Shown here in pieces: positions 51,573 through 61,900 of a DNA stretch of 64,000 nt. The stretch covers positions 3,079,001 to 3,143,000 of the forward strand of contig NZ_CP077085.1 in the NCBI RefSeq assembly GCF_014268455.2, given 5' to 3'. Within the stretch, counting starts at the first letter, position 1; each line of letters begins with the position of its first letter. The DNA comes from Pseudomonas shahriarae (GTDB lineage: Bacteria > Pseudomonadota > Gammaproteobacteria > Pseudomonadales > Pseudomonadaceae). The notes beneath the pieces were generated by a model, which did no database searches, was not told the DNA's origin, and saw only the letters and a program-made list of their open reading frames with translations. The translations under genes and the position numbers were made by a program.

Positions 51573-52208
51573 ATGAACAATCAGGTAATTATTGTCGATG
51601 ATCACCCAGTGGTGCGCATGACTGTCCGCATCCTGTTGGAGGGTGAAGGCTACAAGGTTGTTGGGGAGACAGAAAATGGGGCGGATGCGATTGAACTCAT
51701 CCGCGAGTTTCAACCTGGGACAGTGGTACTCGACATAGGGTTGCCAAAAGTCGATGGATTGACGGTTATCAGTCGCTTGGCCGCGCTACATCTCCAGATA
51801 AAGATCATCGTACTGACCGCTCAGATATCGAACCACATCGCGATACGCTGCATGGAAGCGGGTGCCCACGGCTTCGTCAGCAAGCAAGAGGATTTGTGTG
51901 AGCTGGTCAGTGCCATTCGGGCGGTGGGGAGTGGGCAGAATTACTTTCCGGAAAAGGCGTTTTGCCTCACGCGTCGCGAAGCCGGTACCGATCACGAAGA
52001 TGAAAGGTTAAGAACACTTTCTGTACGGGAACTCGGGGTTTTACAGTATTTGACTCAGGGGCTGAGCAACAAGCAAATAGCCGAACGCATGTTGTTGAGC
52101 GGCAAAACCATAAGTACCTATAAAACCCGCATCCTGACCAAGCTCAATGCAAACACCGTACTTGACCTCTACGACCTGGCAAAACGCAATGGCCTGACAG
52201 AGCCGTGA
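51573..52208 (+). CDS. NarL/BvgA-type response regulator
   Basis: 211 residues. The receiver VIIVDDHPVVRMTVRILLEGEGYKVVGETENGADAIELI has the Asp pair and phosphoacceptor in VVLDIGLPKVDG, with T of LTAQ and K of SKQED. The LuxR helix-turn-helix is LSVRELGVLQYLTQGLSNKQIAERMLLSGKTISTYKTRILTKL. EvgA/BvgA-like order and a matching BvgS-like kinase at 58942-62604 make it the likely phosphorelay output. The ATG at 51573 excludes an AT-rich upstream extension. Confidence 0.92.
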   Translation: MNNQVIIVDDHPVVRMTVRILLEGEGYKVVGETENGADAIELIREFQPGTVVLDIGLPKVDGLTVISRLAALHLQIKIIVLTAQISNHIAIRCMEAGAHGFVSKQEDLCELVSAIRAVGSGQNYFPEKAFCLTRREAGTDHEDERLRTLSVRELGVLQYLTQGLSNKQIAERMLLSGKTISTYKTRILTKLNANTVLDLYDLAKRNGLTEP

Positions 52209-52226
52209 TCCCTCGGCCCTGCCCCC

Positions 52227-52928
52227 TCAAACGTCTTTAAGTTCCTGGTGCAGCTTGAACAGCTCGGTGTCTGTGCGCACATTCAGCTTGCGCAGTGCGG
52301 CCTGCTTCTGCCCGCTGATGGTCTTGCGACTACGCAGAAACTTGGCGGCGATTTGAGAGACAGACATCCCTCCCAGGCAACAACGCAAGACTTCGCGCTC
52401 CTTGGGTGACAACGCTGGATAATTGACCAGTGGATCACTGCTCTGCGCAGTCCCCTCTCCCTCTTCAAGTGATACTGCCGCGGGAGCCTTGGGGGTCGAG
52501 TCCAGCTCGGCCGCCATGGACGGCGAAAGATACAGCCGATCCAGCGCCACTGTGCGAATTGCAAACATCAAGTCTTCAGTCGGCTGGGACTTACCAAAAA
52601 AACCATTGGCTCCGGCACGAATTGCCATATTGACGGTGGCAGGTCGCTCCACTGAAGAAAAAATCAGGATCCGTAAATCCGGATAATGACTACGCAACAG
52701 CTGGATCAAGCGCAGGCCATCCAGTTCGCCGTCCGATAACTGGTAATCCAGTATCAGCAGATCGGCCGTTTCGCTGCGTAGCGCTTCGAGCAATTCGGGG
52801 CTTCCCGAAAAAACCCCTGCAACCTTGAAGTCTGACTCAGAGGAAAGGCGGATTTTCAAACCTTCTCGAATCAACGCGTGATCATCGAGCAGGACAATTC
52901 GCAGAGGTGAAACAACCGACCACTTCAT
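52227..52928 (-). CDS. LuxR-type response regulator, RcsB/NarL-like
   Basis: 233 residues. The receiver IVLLDDHALIREGLKIRLSSESDFKVAG carries LLILDYQLSDGELDGLRLIQLL (phosphoacceptor Asp) and FGKSQP (Lys). A linker of about 30 residues leads to the helix-turn-helix LSPKEREVLRCCLGGMSVSQIAAKFLRSRKTISGQKQAALRKL. It converges with the first regulator (18-base gap) and is divergent from the secretion operon. A perfect 20-bp palindrome lies 27 bases before its start. Confidence 0.92.
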   Translation of the reverse strand: MKWSVVSPLRIVLLDDHALIREGLKIRLSSESDFKVAGVFSGSPELLEALRSETADLLILDYQLSDGELDGLRLIQLLRSHYPDLRILIFSSVERPATVNMAIRAGANGFFGKSQPTEDLMFAIRTVALDRLYLSPSMAAELDSTPKAPAAVSLEEGEGTAQSSDPLVNYPALSPKEREVLRCCLGGMSVSQIAAKFLRSRKTISGQKQAALRKLNVRTDTELFKLHQELKDV

Positions 52929-52955
52929 TCTCAGGACTCCATAACTCTGATAGCG

Positions 52956-52975
52956 CTGTAGGAATATTCCTACAG
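52956..52975. promoter_or_regulatory. Perfect 20-bp palindrome, BvgA/EvgA-like site
   Basis: CTGTAGGAATATTCCTACAG is fully self-complementary. Its core is the inverted heptads TAGGAAT/ATTCCTA, close to the BvgA heptad T/A-TTCC-TA, and TTCCTACA recalls the EvgA box. It lies upstream of the response regulator at 52227-52928. Confidence 0.6.
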
Positions 52976-53377
52976 ATTCACCTCGCCAGAAGAACGTTAT
53001 CCTAAATGTGGAATGAAAGAAAACTTAAAATAGTTTTGCCTATCTCCCCCATTGAAAAAAAAATTCAACGACGCAGCATGGATAGGTTAAGCCCTGATTT
53101 TTCATAGTATTACAGCGCCAACATGCCCCACCGACCGCCTTTGAAAACGACCTGATCCACCCCCTCCTTCGACGTCCCCAGAGCCTGTATTGGCGGCCAG
53201 GCCTACGCGGCTTTTGGGACAAGTCTCGTTCACACATGTCCCCTCAACACTCAGACTTATCTCAATGGTCGGGAGACGTTCCAGGTCTCATCAAAATGCT
53301 GTTGCACTCCAGCGTCCCCCTGCACAAACACGCCGATAAGCTCGCCACAAGGCGAGCCCAGCCCAGGACTATATCTG
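52976..53377. other. Upstream region of the secretion operon
   Basis: About 400 bases, AT-rich at first. No gene supported: a 65-codon minus frame (53040-53237) has Arg/Trp-rich composition. A hairpin GCTCGCC-acaa-GGCGAGC (53340-53357) ends 20 bases before the ABC transporter start and is a candidate leader structure. Confidence 0.5.
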
Positions 53378-55753
53378 ATGGCTACTCATAGCGCGCTCGT
53401 TGAAAAAGACGTGGACGCACAGGCGATGCCTGCCCCTCAAACACAGATCCAGGACACTCTGTTGCAGAGCGTGTCCTGGACATGCGATCACTACAACCTG
53501 GGGAAGTCACCACAGGCCCTGACAGCGGGATTACCCAAAGTCGGCCTGCTGACGCCCTCACTGGCGATGCGCAGCCTGGCCAACGCCGGGTTGACCGCGG
53601 GCATGGTAGAGCGCCCTGTACGAGCGCTCCCAAAACAACTGATGCCGATCATTCTGCTGCGCAAGGATCGCGGTGGCTGCATCTTACTCGGATACCATCC
53701 CGACACTGAAGCCGAGGACAAGCGCGCTTGCCGCTACCAGGTGATCCTACCGGAGATCAGCACTACGCCGGTGGACATCGATCAAGCCACCATGGACGAG
53801 ATGTACACCGGCTTCGCCATTCTCGTGAAGCCCAAAGCCAAGATCGATGCGCGCGCCGGCGATGAAACGCCGCAAGCCGCCGGTCATTGGCTGTTCTCGA
53901 CACTGTGGCGCTATCGCCGTTATTACCGCAGTGCTGCTATCGGTGCTGTGCTGATTAACGTACTGGCCCTGGCCAGCATTTTCTTCACCATGAACGTCTA
54001 TGACCGTGTCGTCCCCAACCAGGCGTTTGTGACGCTCTGGTCGCTGGCCATCGGCGTGGTCGTGGCCATGGTCTTCGAGGCCATCGCCCGTTATGTGCGG
54101 GCACACTTGCTTGATCTCGCGGGAAAGAAAGCCGACCTGGTACTGGGCACGATGTTGTTTCGCCAGGCCCTGTCCATCCAGATGGAACACAAGCCCGCCT
54201 CCTCGGGCTCATTCGCCAACCAACTGCGCGAATTCGAATCGGTGCGTGACTTCGCCACCTCGGCCACTCTGGCGACCATTTCCGACCTGCCCTTCGTGCT
54301 GCTGTTCGTGGCAGTGATTTTTGCCGTCGGCGGTCCATTGGGCTGGGTGCCGCTGCTGTTGATCCCCTTGATTCTGATTATCAGCGTGGGCATCCAGTGG
54401 CCACTGGCGCGCACCATGAAAGAAAACCTGCGTGAGGCGTCTCTCAAGCAAGGGGTGTTGATTGAGTCCGTGGAAGGCCTGGAAACCCTCAAGGCCATCG
54501 GTGGGGAAGCCTATATGCAACGTCGCTGGGAAACCTTCAGCGCGCTGGCCTCCAACACCTCGATGAAATCACGCGAACTGTCCAGCATGGCGTCCGGCAG
54601 CGTGGCGTTTTTTCAACAGATCCAGACCGTGGCGCTGATTGTCATCGGTGTTTACCTGATTGATGCCGGCGACCTGACGATGGGGGCACTGATCGCCACC
54701 GTAATGCTGGCCGGGCGGGCAACTGCGCCCTTGAGCCAAGTCGTTGGCCTGGCGTTGCGCTTCCAGCAGGCCAAGGCGGCAATGAGTTCGCTCAATGGCC
54801 TGATGGCGATGCCCGTCGACCGTGATGTCACCCGCGAATATTTGCCCAAGCCCGATATCAGTGGCCAGATCAGCCTCAAGAACATCGGTTTCGCGTATCC
54901 CGCCCCTCCCATGCAACCCAACCCGGCCGTGCTGCAAGGCATCAATCTCGCGATCAAGCCCGGTGAGCGCGTCGCTATTCTGGGTCGTATCGGCAGTGGC
55001 AAATCCACGTTGCTACGGGTCATGGCACGTCTTTATCTGCCGGTCAGCGGGCAGATGTTCGCTGACGGCCTGGACGTCAATCAGATTGATCCGGCCGATT
55101 GGCGCAAAGCCGTTGGCTATGTCGGCCAGGATGCGCGCCTGTTCTACGGCACTCTGCGGGAAAATGTGATGATCGGGCGCCCTGAAGCCACGGCCGAGGA
55201 GTTCCTGCGGGTGATTCGCCTGACAGGCCTCGACCATGTTGCCGGGCGCCACCCCAAGGGCATCAACCTGCCCATCGGCGAAATGGGCGAAGGCCTGTCG
55301 GGCGGCCAGCGTCAGCTGGTTTCGCTGGCACGAAGCCTGCTCGCACGTCCCAGCCTGCTGTTGCTCGATGAGCCCACCAGTGCAATGGACGGCCAGACCG
55401 AGGTGCAGTTTCTCGAACACCTCAAGCGTGCCACCGAAGGCCAGACCCTGGTGGTGGTGACACACCGCCCCTCCCTGCTCGCCTTGGTGGAGCGAATCAT
55501 TATTGTCGACGACGGCAAAGTAAGCGCCGATGGCCCCAAAGACAAGATCCTCGAGGCCCTGAATGGCAACGGCGCCAAAAACCCGGAAAAACCGAGTGCT
55601 TCCACGCCGGCCAAGCCACCCGCCGGCGTGAAGATCGGCCCGGCGCGGCCGGTTGCCCCTCAGCGTGTCTCGACACCTGATGCCTCCAGCAGAAACGACG
55701 CCAAGGCAGAGCCTGCCAAACCCCCGGAACAACCTGCGGTGACTCCACAATGA
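53378..55753 (+). CDS. Type I secretion ABC transporter, LapB-like
   Basis: 791 residues. The N-terminal about 140 form a C39-peptidase-like domain without the catalytic Cys-motif, as in LapB/HlyB, used to bind substrate. About six membrane segments span 175-450. Walker A GRIGSGKST is at 536-544, signature LSGGQRQ at about 640, and Walker B LLLLDEPTSAMD follows. The last about 75 residues form a Pro/Ala/Lys-rich tail (AKPPAGVKIGPARPVAPQ) that is unusual. It should export a large RTX adhesin or similar. Stop overlaps the HlyD start (ATGA). Confidence 0.94.
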   Translation: MATHSALVEKDVDAQAMPAPQTQIQDTLLQSVSWTCDHYNLGKSPQALTAGLPKVGLLTPSLAMRSLANAGLTAGMVERPVRALPKQLMPIILLRKDRGGCILLGYHPDTEAEDKRACRYQVILPEISTTPVDIDQATMDEMYTGFAILVKPKAKIDARAGDETPQAAGHWLFSTLWRYRRYYRSAAIGAVLINVLALASIFFTMNVYDRVVPNQAFVTLWSLAIGVVVAMVFEAIARYVRAHLLDLAGKKADLVLGTMLFRQALSIQMEHKPASSGSFANQLREFESVRDFATSATLATISDLPFVLLFVAVIFAVGGPLGWVPLLLIPLILIISVGIQWPLARTMKENLREASLKQGVLIESVEGLETLKAIGGEAYMQRRWETFSALASNTSMKSRELSSMASGSVAFFQQIQTVALIVIGVYLIDAGDLTMGALIATVMLAGRATAPLSQVVGLALRFQQAKAAMSSLNGLMAMPVDRDVTREYLPKPDISGQISLKNIGFAYPAPPMQPNPAVLQGINLAIKPGERVAILGRIGSGKSTLLRVMARLYLPVSGQMFADGLDVNQIDPADWRKAVGYVGQDARLFYGTLRENVMIGRPEATAEEFLRVIRLTGLDHVAGRHPKGINLPIGEMGEGLSGGQRQLVSLARSLLARPSLLLLDEPTSAMDGQTEVQFLEHLKRATEGQTLVVVTHRPSLLALVERIIIVDDGKVSADGPKDKILEALNGNGAKNPEKPSASTPAKPPAGVKIGPARPVAPQRVSTPDASSRNDAKAEPAKPPEQPAVTPQ

Positions 55754-56994
55754 TCAAGAAACTCTTTGGTCGGGGCCAACCTGCCTCGGACCTTATGCCC
55801 GGTGATGCCGCCTTCATGAACGATGTTCAGGAGTCGCTGCTGGCGCAAACCACTCCGGGTTCACGGCTGATCCTCCAGCTCATTGCCGCCGTGTTGATCG
55901 GCGGCCTGATATGGGCCTACTTCGCGCGAGTCGAAGAAATCACCCTGGGCGAGGCGAAGATTATTTCCAAGAGCCGCGAGCAAATCATTCAAAGCCTGGA
56001 AGGCGGGATCCTTGCCGAGATGAATGTGCGCGAAGGCGATGTGGTGGAAAAGGGTCAGATTCTGCTCAAGATCGACCCCACCCGTGCCCAGGCCAGCTAC
56101 CGCGAAACCTTGTCCAAGGTGATCGGCCTGAAGGCAAGCATTACCCGTTTGCGGGCCGAAGCGTACCAGCAGCCGTTAGAGTTCGACGACATGGTCATGA
56201 CTGACCCCGCGGTGGTTCTGCAGGAACAGCAAGCCTACAAGGCGCGCAAAAACGCCCTGGACGAAAGTATCAACGCACTGCAGCGCAGCTATGCCTTGTC
56301 GGCCCGGGAGATTCAACTGGCCGAACCTCTGGCTGCCAAGGGGCTGATGTCTGAAGTCGAGATTCTGCGTATGCGCCGTTCGGCCAATGAAATCAAATCG
56401 CAAATCGTCGAACGTATTAACCGCTACCAGGCCGAGGCCAACTCAGAGCTGGCCAAGTTCGAGCTGGAGCTGTCGCAGACCAGTGAGAACCTGGTGGGGC
56501 GTGCGGACGTAGTCGAGCGCACCACTATCAATGCGCCCGTGCATGGCACCGTCAAGAACGTCCGGGTCAACACCCGGGGTGGCGTGATCCAGCCCGGCGA
56601 ACCCATTCTGGAAATCGTCCCCCTGGAGGACCAGTTGCTGGTGGAGGGCAAGATTCGCCCCGCCGATGTGGCATTCCTGCGCCCCGGTTTACCGGCGACC
56701 GTGAAGATCACGGCCTATGACTACGCCATTTATGGCGGGCTCAAGGGGCACGTCGAGCATATCAGTCCCGACACCTTGAAAGACGATCAAAAAGCCGCGG
56801 CAGGACGCCCGGACGATACCTACTACCGCGTCCTGGTCCTGACTGAAAGCAGCAGCCTGGAAGCCGGTGGCCGATCGTTGCCGATCATCCCGGGAATGGT
56901 CGCTTCGGTGGAAGTGCGCACCGGTGAAAAAACCATTCTCGACTACCTGCTCAAGCCCGTGCTCAAGGCACGGGAAGCGTTCCGGGAGCGATAA
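55750..56994 (+). CDS. Type I secretion membrane-fusion protein, LapC/HlyD-like
   Basis: 414 residues. One membrane segment (LILQLIAAVLIGGLIWAYFARV), then the lipoyl half-motif IISKSREQIIQSLEGGILAEMNVREGDVVEKGQILLKID, a coiled-coil hairpin (about 130-235), and the closing INAPVHGTVKNVRVNTRGGVIQPGEPILEIVPL. It couples the ABC transporter to the TolC-like channel. Overlaps the ABC gene; the next gene starts after two bases. Confidence 0.95.
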   Translation: MIKKLFGRGQPASDLMPGDAAFMNDVQESLLAQTTPGSRLILQLIAAVLIGGLIWAYFARVEEITLGEAKIISKSREQIIQSLEGGILAEMNVREGDVVEKGQILLKIDPTRAQASYRETLSKVIGLKASITRLRAEAYQQPLEFDDMVMTDPAVVLQEQQAYKARKNALDESINALQRSYALSAREIQLAEPLAAKGLMSEVEILRMRRSANEIKSQIVERINRYQAEANSELAKFELELSQTSENLVGRADVVERTTINAPVHGTVKNVRVNTRGGVIQPGEPILEIVPLEDQLLVEGKIRPADVAFLRPGLPATVKITAYDYAIYGGLKGHVEHISPDTLKDDQKAAAGRPDDTYYRVLVLTESSSLEAGGRSLPIIPGMVASVEVRTGEKTILDYLLKPVLKAREAFRER

Positions 56995-56996
56995 GC

Positions 56997-58808
56997 ATGA
57001 CGCCTTTCAAGCATCGCCGTTTTCGACTGACCCCGGCAGCGTGGCTGGTTTCCTGCTACCTGTTCGGCAGTCTGGGCGCTCAGCAGGCATTCGCTGAGGA
57101 ACTGCTCAATTTTATGCCGGCTGCACCGCAGCCGCCTGCCGCCGCCGTGGCGACCCAACCTGGCAGCGCCGCCCCCCGTCGTCGCGACAACGATCTGATT
57201 TCATTCAGCCCAAACCCGGCACCGGCACCGGCAGCGCCGCCCGCTCCGGTCGCAACGGCTACGCCAGTGTTCAAGCCGGCTCCTGCCCTCGCCCGGCCTG
57301 AACCCGCGGCGCCTAAAGCGGCGTCTGTCAGTCGTAAAAGCAACGACTTGCTCACCTTCGAGCCGATAGCCTCGCCCCCGGTTGTTCGAACCGTCACCCC
57401 GGCCCGGCCAATACCGGCAGCTGCGGCTACCAGCCCTCAGCCTGGCGCGGGCAACGGCCTTGCGCAATTCACCCAGACCTCAAGGGTCGCCCGGGAAGCG
57501 GAACAACAGGTCCACAGCGTTTCCGCCCTATCGTTGGCCGCATTGCCACCGCGCCTGGCCGCCCGCAGCAGTGAAAGAGGCACCCTCCTCGGCCCCTCCG
57601 AATTCGAGCTGCGCCAGGTATTCAATCGCGCTGTGGAAGCTGCGATCCTGCGGGCACCGACTATTTCCCGGGCCAAAGCCGAACAACAAGCCGCCGTAGA
57701 AGACATCGACGAAGCCAAGGGGCAACGCTGGCCGCAAGTGGATGTCGGCACACAAACCTCACCGGTCAATATCGGCAAAGGCTCCGATGTCGACTCAGGC
57801 AGCAGCGGGATCAATTTAGCGGTCACTACCCCGGTTTACGATTGGGGGCGAATCGGTCATTCGATCGACAGCCGTGAACGTCTTTTGACCGCCGCCGAGG
57901 AAAACCTCGAGGCAGAAAAGGAAACCCTGGGCTACGAAGTCACCACTACCATCATCGAACTGGGCAAACAGCGCATCATTGTGGACCTTAGCCAGCAATT
58001 CGCCGACCGCATGAATGATCTGGTCAAGATGCTCGCCGGTATCGTGGCGGTCGATAAAGGCCGCACCAGCGAATTGACTCAGGCCAAGGCGCGTCTGCTC
58101 CAGGCTCAAGCCTTGCGTGACGCGGCCGCGGCCAAGGCTCGTGACGCCGAAATCAACCTGAGCAAACTGGTCGGTGAACGCCCGGTGCCGATCCCAGTCA
58201 CACGGGAATGGAATATTCGCCTGGCCAACCTGGATTTGCTGCTCGACGCTGCCAAGGAGCACCCGACCATCCGTAAGTCCATCGCCGAAACAGAGTCCGC
58301 CGTGGCGCAAGCCAAGGCCGTCCGTGCAAGCGGGCTGCCGCAATTGAATTGGGTGATCAGCAAAAGCACGGCGGAGGACTCACTGGGGCGCGAGCAGCCA
58401 TGGCAAACCAACCTGTCAATGACCTGGGGAGCATTTCGCGGAGGCTCCACCCGCGCCGCCGAGCGTGCAGCCCTGCAACGCGCCGATGCCAGTCGTTACG
58501 CCAACGATCAACAGCGTCGGGACCTGGAGTTTCGGATTCGGACCGCCGATCACGATGCTCGCACGATGCTGGAAAGGTCCGAGCTGTACCGGGACCTGGG
58601 GCAAGAGTCGGGACGGATCCGTGAGGATTTTTTCCAGCAATGGCACCACTTGGGCAAGCGTACGCTGCTCGACGTGCTGACCGCCGAAAACGAGCACTAC
58701 GGCAATCAGGTCAACGAGATCAACAATCGCTTCGACGGCTACCAGGCCATTCTGCGTCAATACGCAGGGGCCGGCACACTGGCCCGCTGGCTGCGTACGG
58801 GGAGCTGA
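56997..58808 (+). CDS. TolC-family outer-membrane channel with long N-terminal extension, LapE-like
   Basis: 603 residues, longer than the usual 430-480. A signal peptide (LTPAAWLVSCYLFGSLGAQQAFA) precedes an about 165-residue Pro/Ala-rich extension holding four spaced copies of a short motif: ELLNFMP, DLISFSP, DLLTFEP and GLAQFTQ. The TolC barrel/helix domain starts at about 190 (EFELRQVFNRAVEAAILRAP) and ends RTLLDVLTAENEHYGNQVNEINNRFDGYQAILRQYAGAG. It is the outer-membrane part of the same secretion system. GGGAG precedes the ATG. Confidence 0.93.
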   Translation: MTPFKHRRFRLTPAAWLVSCYLFGSLGAQQAFAEELLNFMPAAPQPPAAAVATQPGSAAPRRRDNDLISFSPNPAPAPAAPPAPVATATPVFKPAPALARPEPAAPKAASVSRKSNDLLTFEPIASPPVVRTVTPARPIPAAAATSPQPGAGNGLAQFTQTSRVAREAEQQVHSVSALSLAALPPRLAARSSERGTLLGPSEFELRQVFNRAVEAAILRAPTISRAKAEQQAAVEDIDEAKGQRWPQVDVGTQTSPVNIGKGSDVDSGSSGINLAVTTPVYDWGRIGHSIDSRERLLTAAEENLEAEKETLGYEVTTTIIELGKQRIIVDLSQQFADRMNDLVKMLAGIVAVDKGRTSELTQAKARLLQAQALRDAAAAKARDAEINLSKLVGERPVPIPVTREWNIRLANLDLLLDAAKEHPTIRKSIAETESAVAQAKAVRASGLPQLNWVISKSTAEDSLGREQPWQTNLSMTWGAFRGGSTRAAERAALQRADASRYANDQQRRDLEFRIRTADHDARTMLERSELYRDLGQESGRIREDFFQQWHHLGKRTLLDVLTAENEHYGNQVNEINNRFDGYQAILRQYAGAGTLARWLRTGS

Positions 58809-58941
58809 CCAACCCATCGCCGCAGGGCCAGCGCTTCACGGTCACCCCCACCGGGCCCGGCCCTCTGCAATTGACTCCGGGACAAGCGTGCACAAGGTTG
58901 CTATTTTCAAAGGTGTAATGCCCGTGGCTCCCTTCAGGTGA

Positions 58942-61900
58942 ATGCCATATCGGGCCCGACTAGCCGTGCTGTCAATGGAACGCCCCCCCTTGAACACTCG
59001 CTTTTTTTCATTCCCCAGGCTGCTGGGATTACTGATATTGCTGTGTGCTGCAAACCTGCAAGCACAAACCCCCCAACCGGTTGAGCTGCTGGTCAATGCG
59101 CCAATCACCGCACCGCCTGTCACATTCGATGTGCAAACCCGGGCCTGGCTCGCCACACGCCCGCAGGTGAACGTCGCCATCTGGAGCGGCGCGCTTCCCC
59201 CCATGCACATGGGTTTTGAGCAAAGCCAATTCGAGGGTGTTACCGCGGACTACCTGGGCGTGATACAGGAGACTACCGGGGTACACCTGAAAATCTGGCG
59301 TTTCTCGTCCCGCGCCGAGGCGCGGGAAGCCTTGGAGCGAGGCCAGGTTGACATGCTGGCACTGCATGACGTCAGCGAGGGCCAGGACGGTGCCATTACC
59401 CAATCCAGGCCCTATCTGCTGAACCGCAAGGTCATGGTTCGGCGCATTAGCGAGACCCTGCTGCCCACTGCGGATCTGCGAGGACAGCGTCTGGCCTACG
59501 TCGGTGACGATAAGGTCGGCGCTTTTTTGCACAAGCAATACCCCCAGGCCACCCTGATCCAGCACAGCAACGATCTGAATAGCCTGACCTCGTTGGTCTA
59601 CGACCAGGCTGACGCCCTGTGGACCGATGCAATTACCGCTGAATTCCTGATCAGGTTGCTTTACAGCAACGACGTCTATATTGCCGGCGATGCCCTCCCC
59701 ACCTCGGCCGACATCAACTTCGCCGTCAGTGATCGCAAGCCCCTGTTGTTGTCTGCCATCAACAGCACGCTGGATGCCATCCCCCCTGTCGACACGATGC
59801 GAATTACCACGCGTTGGGGGCTGAGCAATAATTTTGTGGTCGAGCAACCACCACTCCACCTGGATGCGGCCGAGACCGCTTGGCTGGCCGCCCATCGCAA
59901 GATCAAGGTGCTGGTCGCCGGGTCTTATGCGCCGCTGACGTTTTTCGATGAGCATGATCGACTCCAGGGCTTGAGTGCCGACTTGCTGAAAATCATCGGG
60001 CAACGCACTGGCCTGCAGTTCGAGATCATTCGCAACAACAGCATTCCCGACATGCTCCAGCAGCTAAAGAGCGAACAGGCAGACCTTATCCTCGCCTTGA
60101 GCATTGGTGACTTGCGCCTGGCGCCTGAACAATATACCCGGCCGTATCTCATTAGCCCGTTTGTGGTGGTGACCCAACAGTCGGACGCGACCCTTCAGCG
60201 TCTTGAAGAGCTCAATGGCAAGCGCCTGGCCATCCCGTCCGGCAATCCACTGTCCGATTGGCTTTCCCGGCACTATCCCGAGATCATCCAGGTTCCGGTC
60301 GCCACAGCAGTGCGCGGCGTTGAAGAACTCTCCAACGGCAATGTGGATGCCAGCGTGCACACCCGCTTTGGCGCCGACTACTTCATCAAGCACCATTTTC
60401 GCACAGACCTGAAGATTGCAGCGGTTATCGGCCCCACGCCCGGACGTATCGCGATGGCCGTCGACGCCGCCGACATGCCGCTCAAGAACATCATCAACAA
60501 GGTGCTGCTTGGCATCCCTCCCGAAGAGCTCAAGACCCTGAGCGATCGCTGGCGTAATCATGCGGCACCGGCTGTCTCCAGCTCCTGGAGCACCTACAAG
60601 GACAGTGTCTACACGGTCATTGGGGTCGCGATCGCCTTCGTCCTGGCGTTTCTGGTCTGGAACTACTACCTGCAAATCCAGATCAAGAAACGACGCAGCG
60701 CCGAGTTGGCCCTCAGCGACCAATTGACCTTCAGCAAGACCCTGATCGACGGGTCCCCGATCGCCCTGTATGTACGGGATAAAGCCGGCCGACTGGCCCA
60801 CTGCAACCGGGCCTATCTGGAGTTTTTACAGACAACCCAGGAAGAGATCATCGGCAAGACATTGCTCGAAGCCGGGGTGGTCTCACCGCAACTGGGCCGC
60901 CAGTACCAACAGATCTATCAAGACACCCAACGGCACGGGGAGCCGACCTACGCAGACCTGGAGATTGAAGTGAAGGGCCAGCAGCATCGGATCTATCACT
61001 GGACCCTCCCCTTTCAGAACAGTGTCGGCGAATTCTCCGGGGTGATCGGCGGCTGGCTGGACATCAGTGAACGTGAACAACTGACAGCGCAGCTGCATCG
61101 GGCCAAGGAAGCGGCCGATGAAGCCAATGAATCCAAGTCGATTTTCCTGGCCAGTATGAGCCATGAAATCCGCACGCCGATCAGCGCGCTGATCGGCTTG
61201 ATCGAAATGCTGCGCGTGCGAGGTGGCAGCCCGCAGCAGATCGAGGAAAACCTGACAGTCGCGCATCAGTCCGCGCAGTCGCTGCTGTCGTTGATCGGCG
61301 ACATCCTCGACCTGTCAAAGATCGAAGCCGGCGCCATGCACCCCTCACCGCGACCGACCCACCTCGGTGAAGTGCTGCGCGCCATTCATCACCTGTTCCA
61401 GATCAACGCACACAACAAACACCTCAGGTTCGACTTGCTGATCGAGGCCGCTGACCAGCAGGTGATCATCGACGCGCTGATGCTGAACCAGATCGTCGCG
61501 AACCTGGTCAGCAACGCCATCAAGTTCACCGAGCACGGCTTTGTCGAGCTATCCCTGAAACAACTCCCCGATGAAGCCAAGTCTGGCCTGGGCAGTTACG
61601 TGATCGAGGTGCGTGACTCTGGACGTGGCTTGAACGAGCAGGAAAAAAAAGCGATTTTCGAACCGTTCGTTCAAATTGCCCCCACGGGTGGGGAAGGACG
61701 CGGCACCGGCCTGGGGTTGAGCATTTGCACGCGCCTGGCGCCGATGATCGGTGGGCAGTTAAGTGTCGACAGCCGGCCGAACGAAGGGTCTTGCCTGCGC
61801 CTGCAGTTTCTTGCCGAACGCACTGAGCTGGCACCCGTGCAGGCCCCTGCGGCGACCACGGCCCAGACCGGCCGGCGCCTGAACATTCTGGTGGTGGAAG

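Noticed and set aside
53040..53237. Minus-strand 65-codon frame before the secretion operon
   Set aside because: No ribosome site, odd Arg/Trp/Cys composition, no homology pattern.
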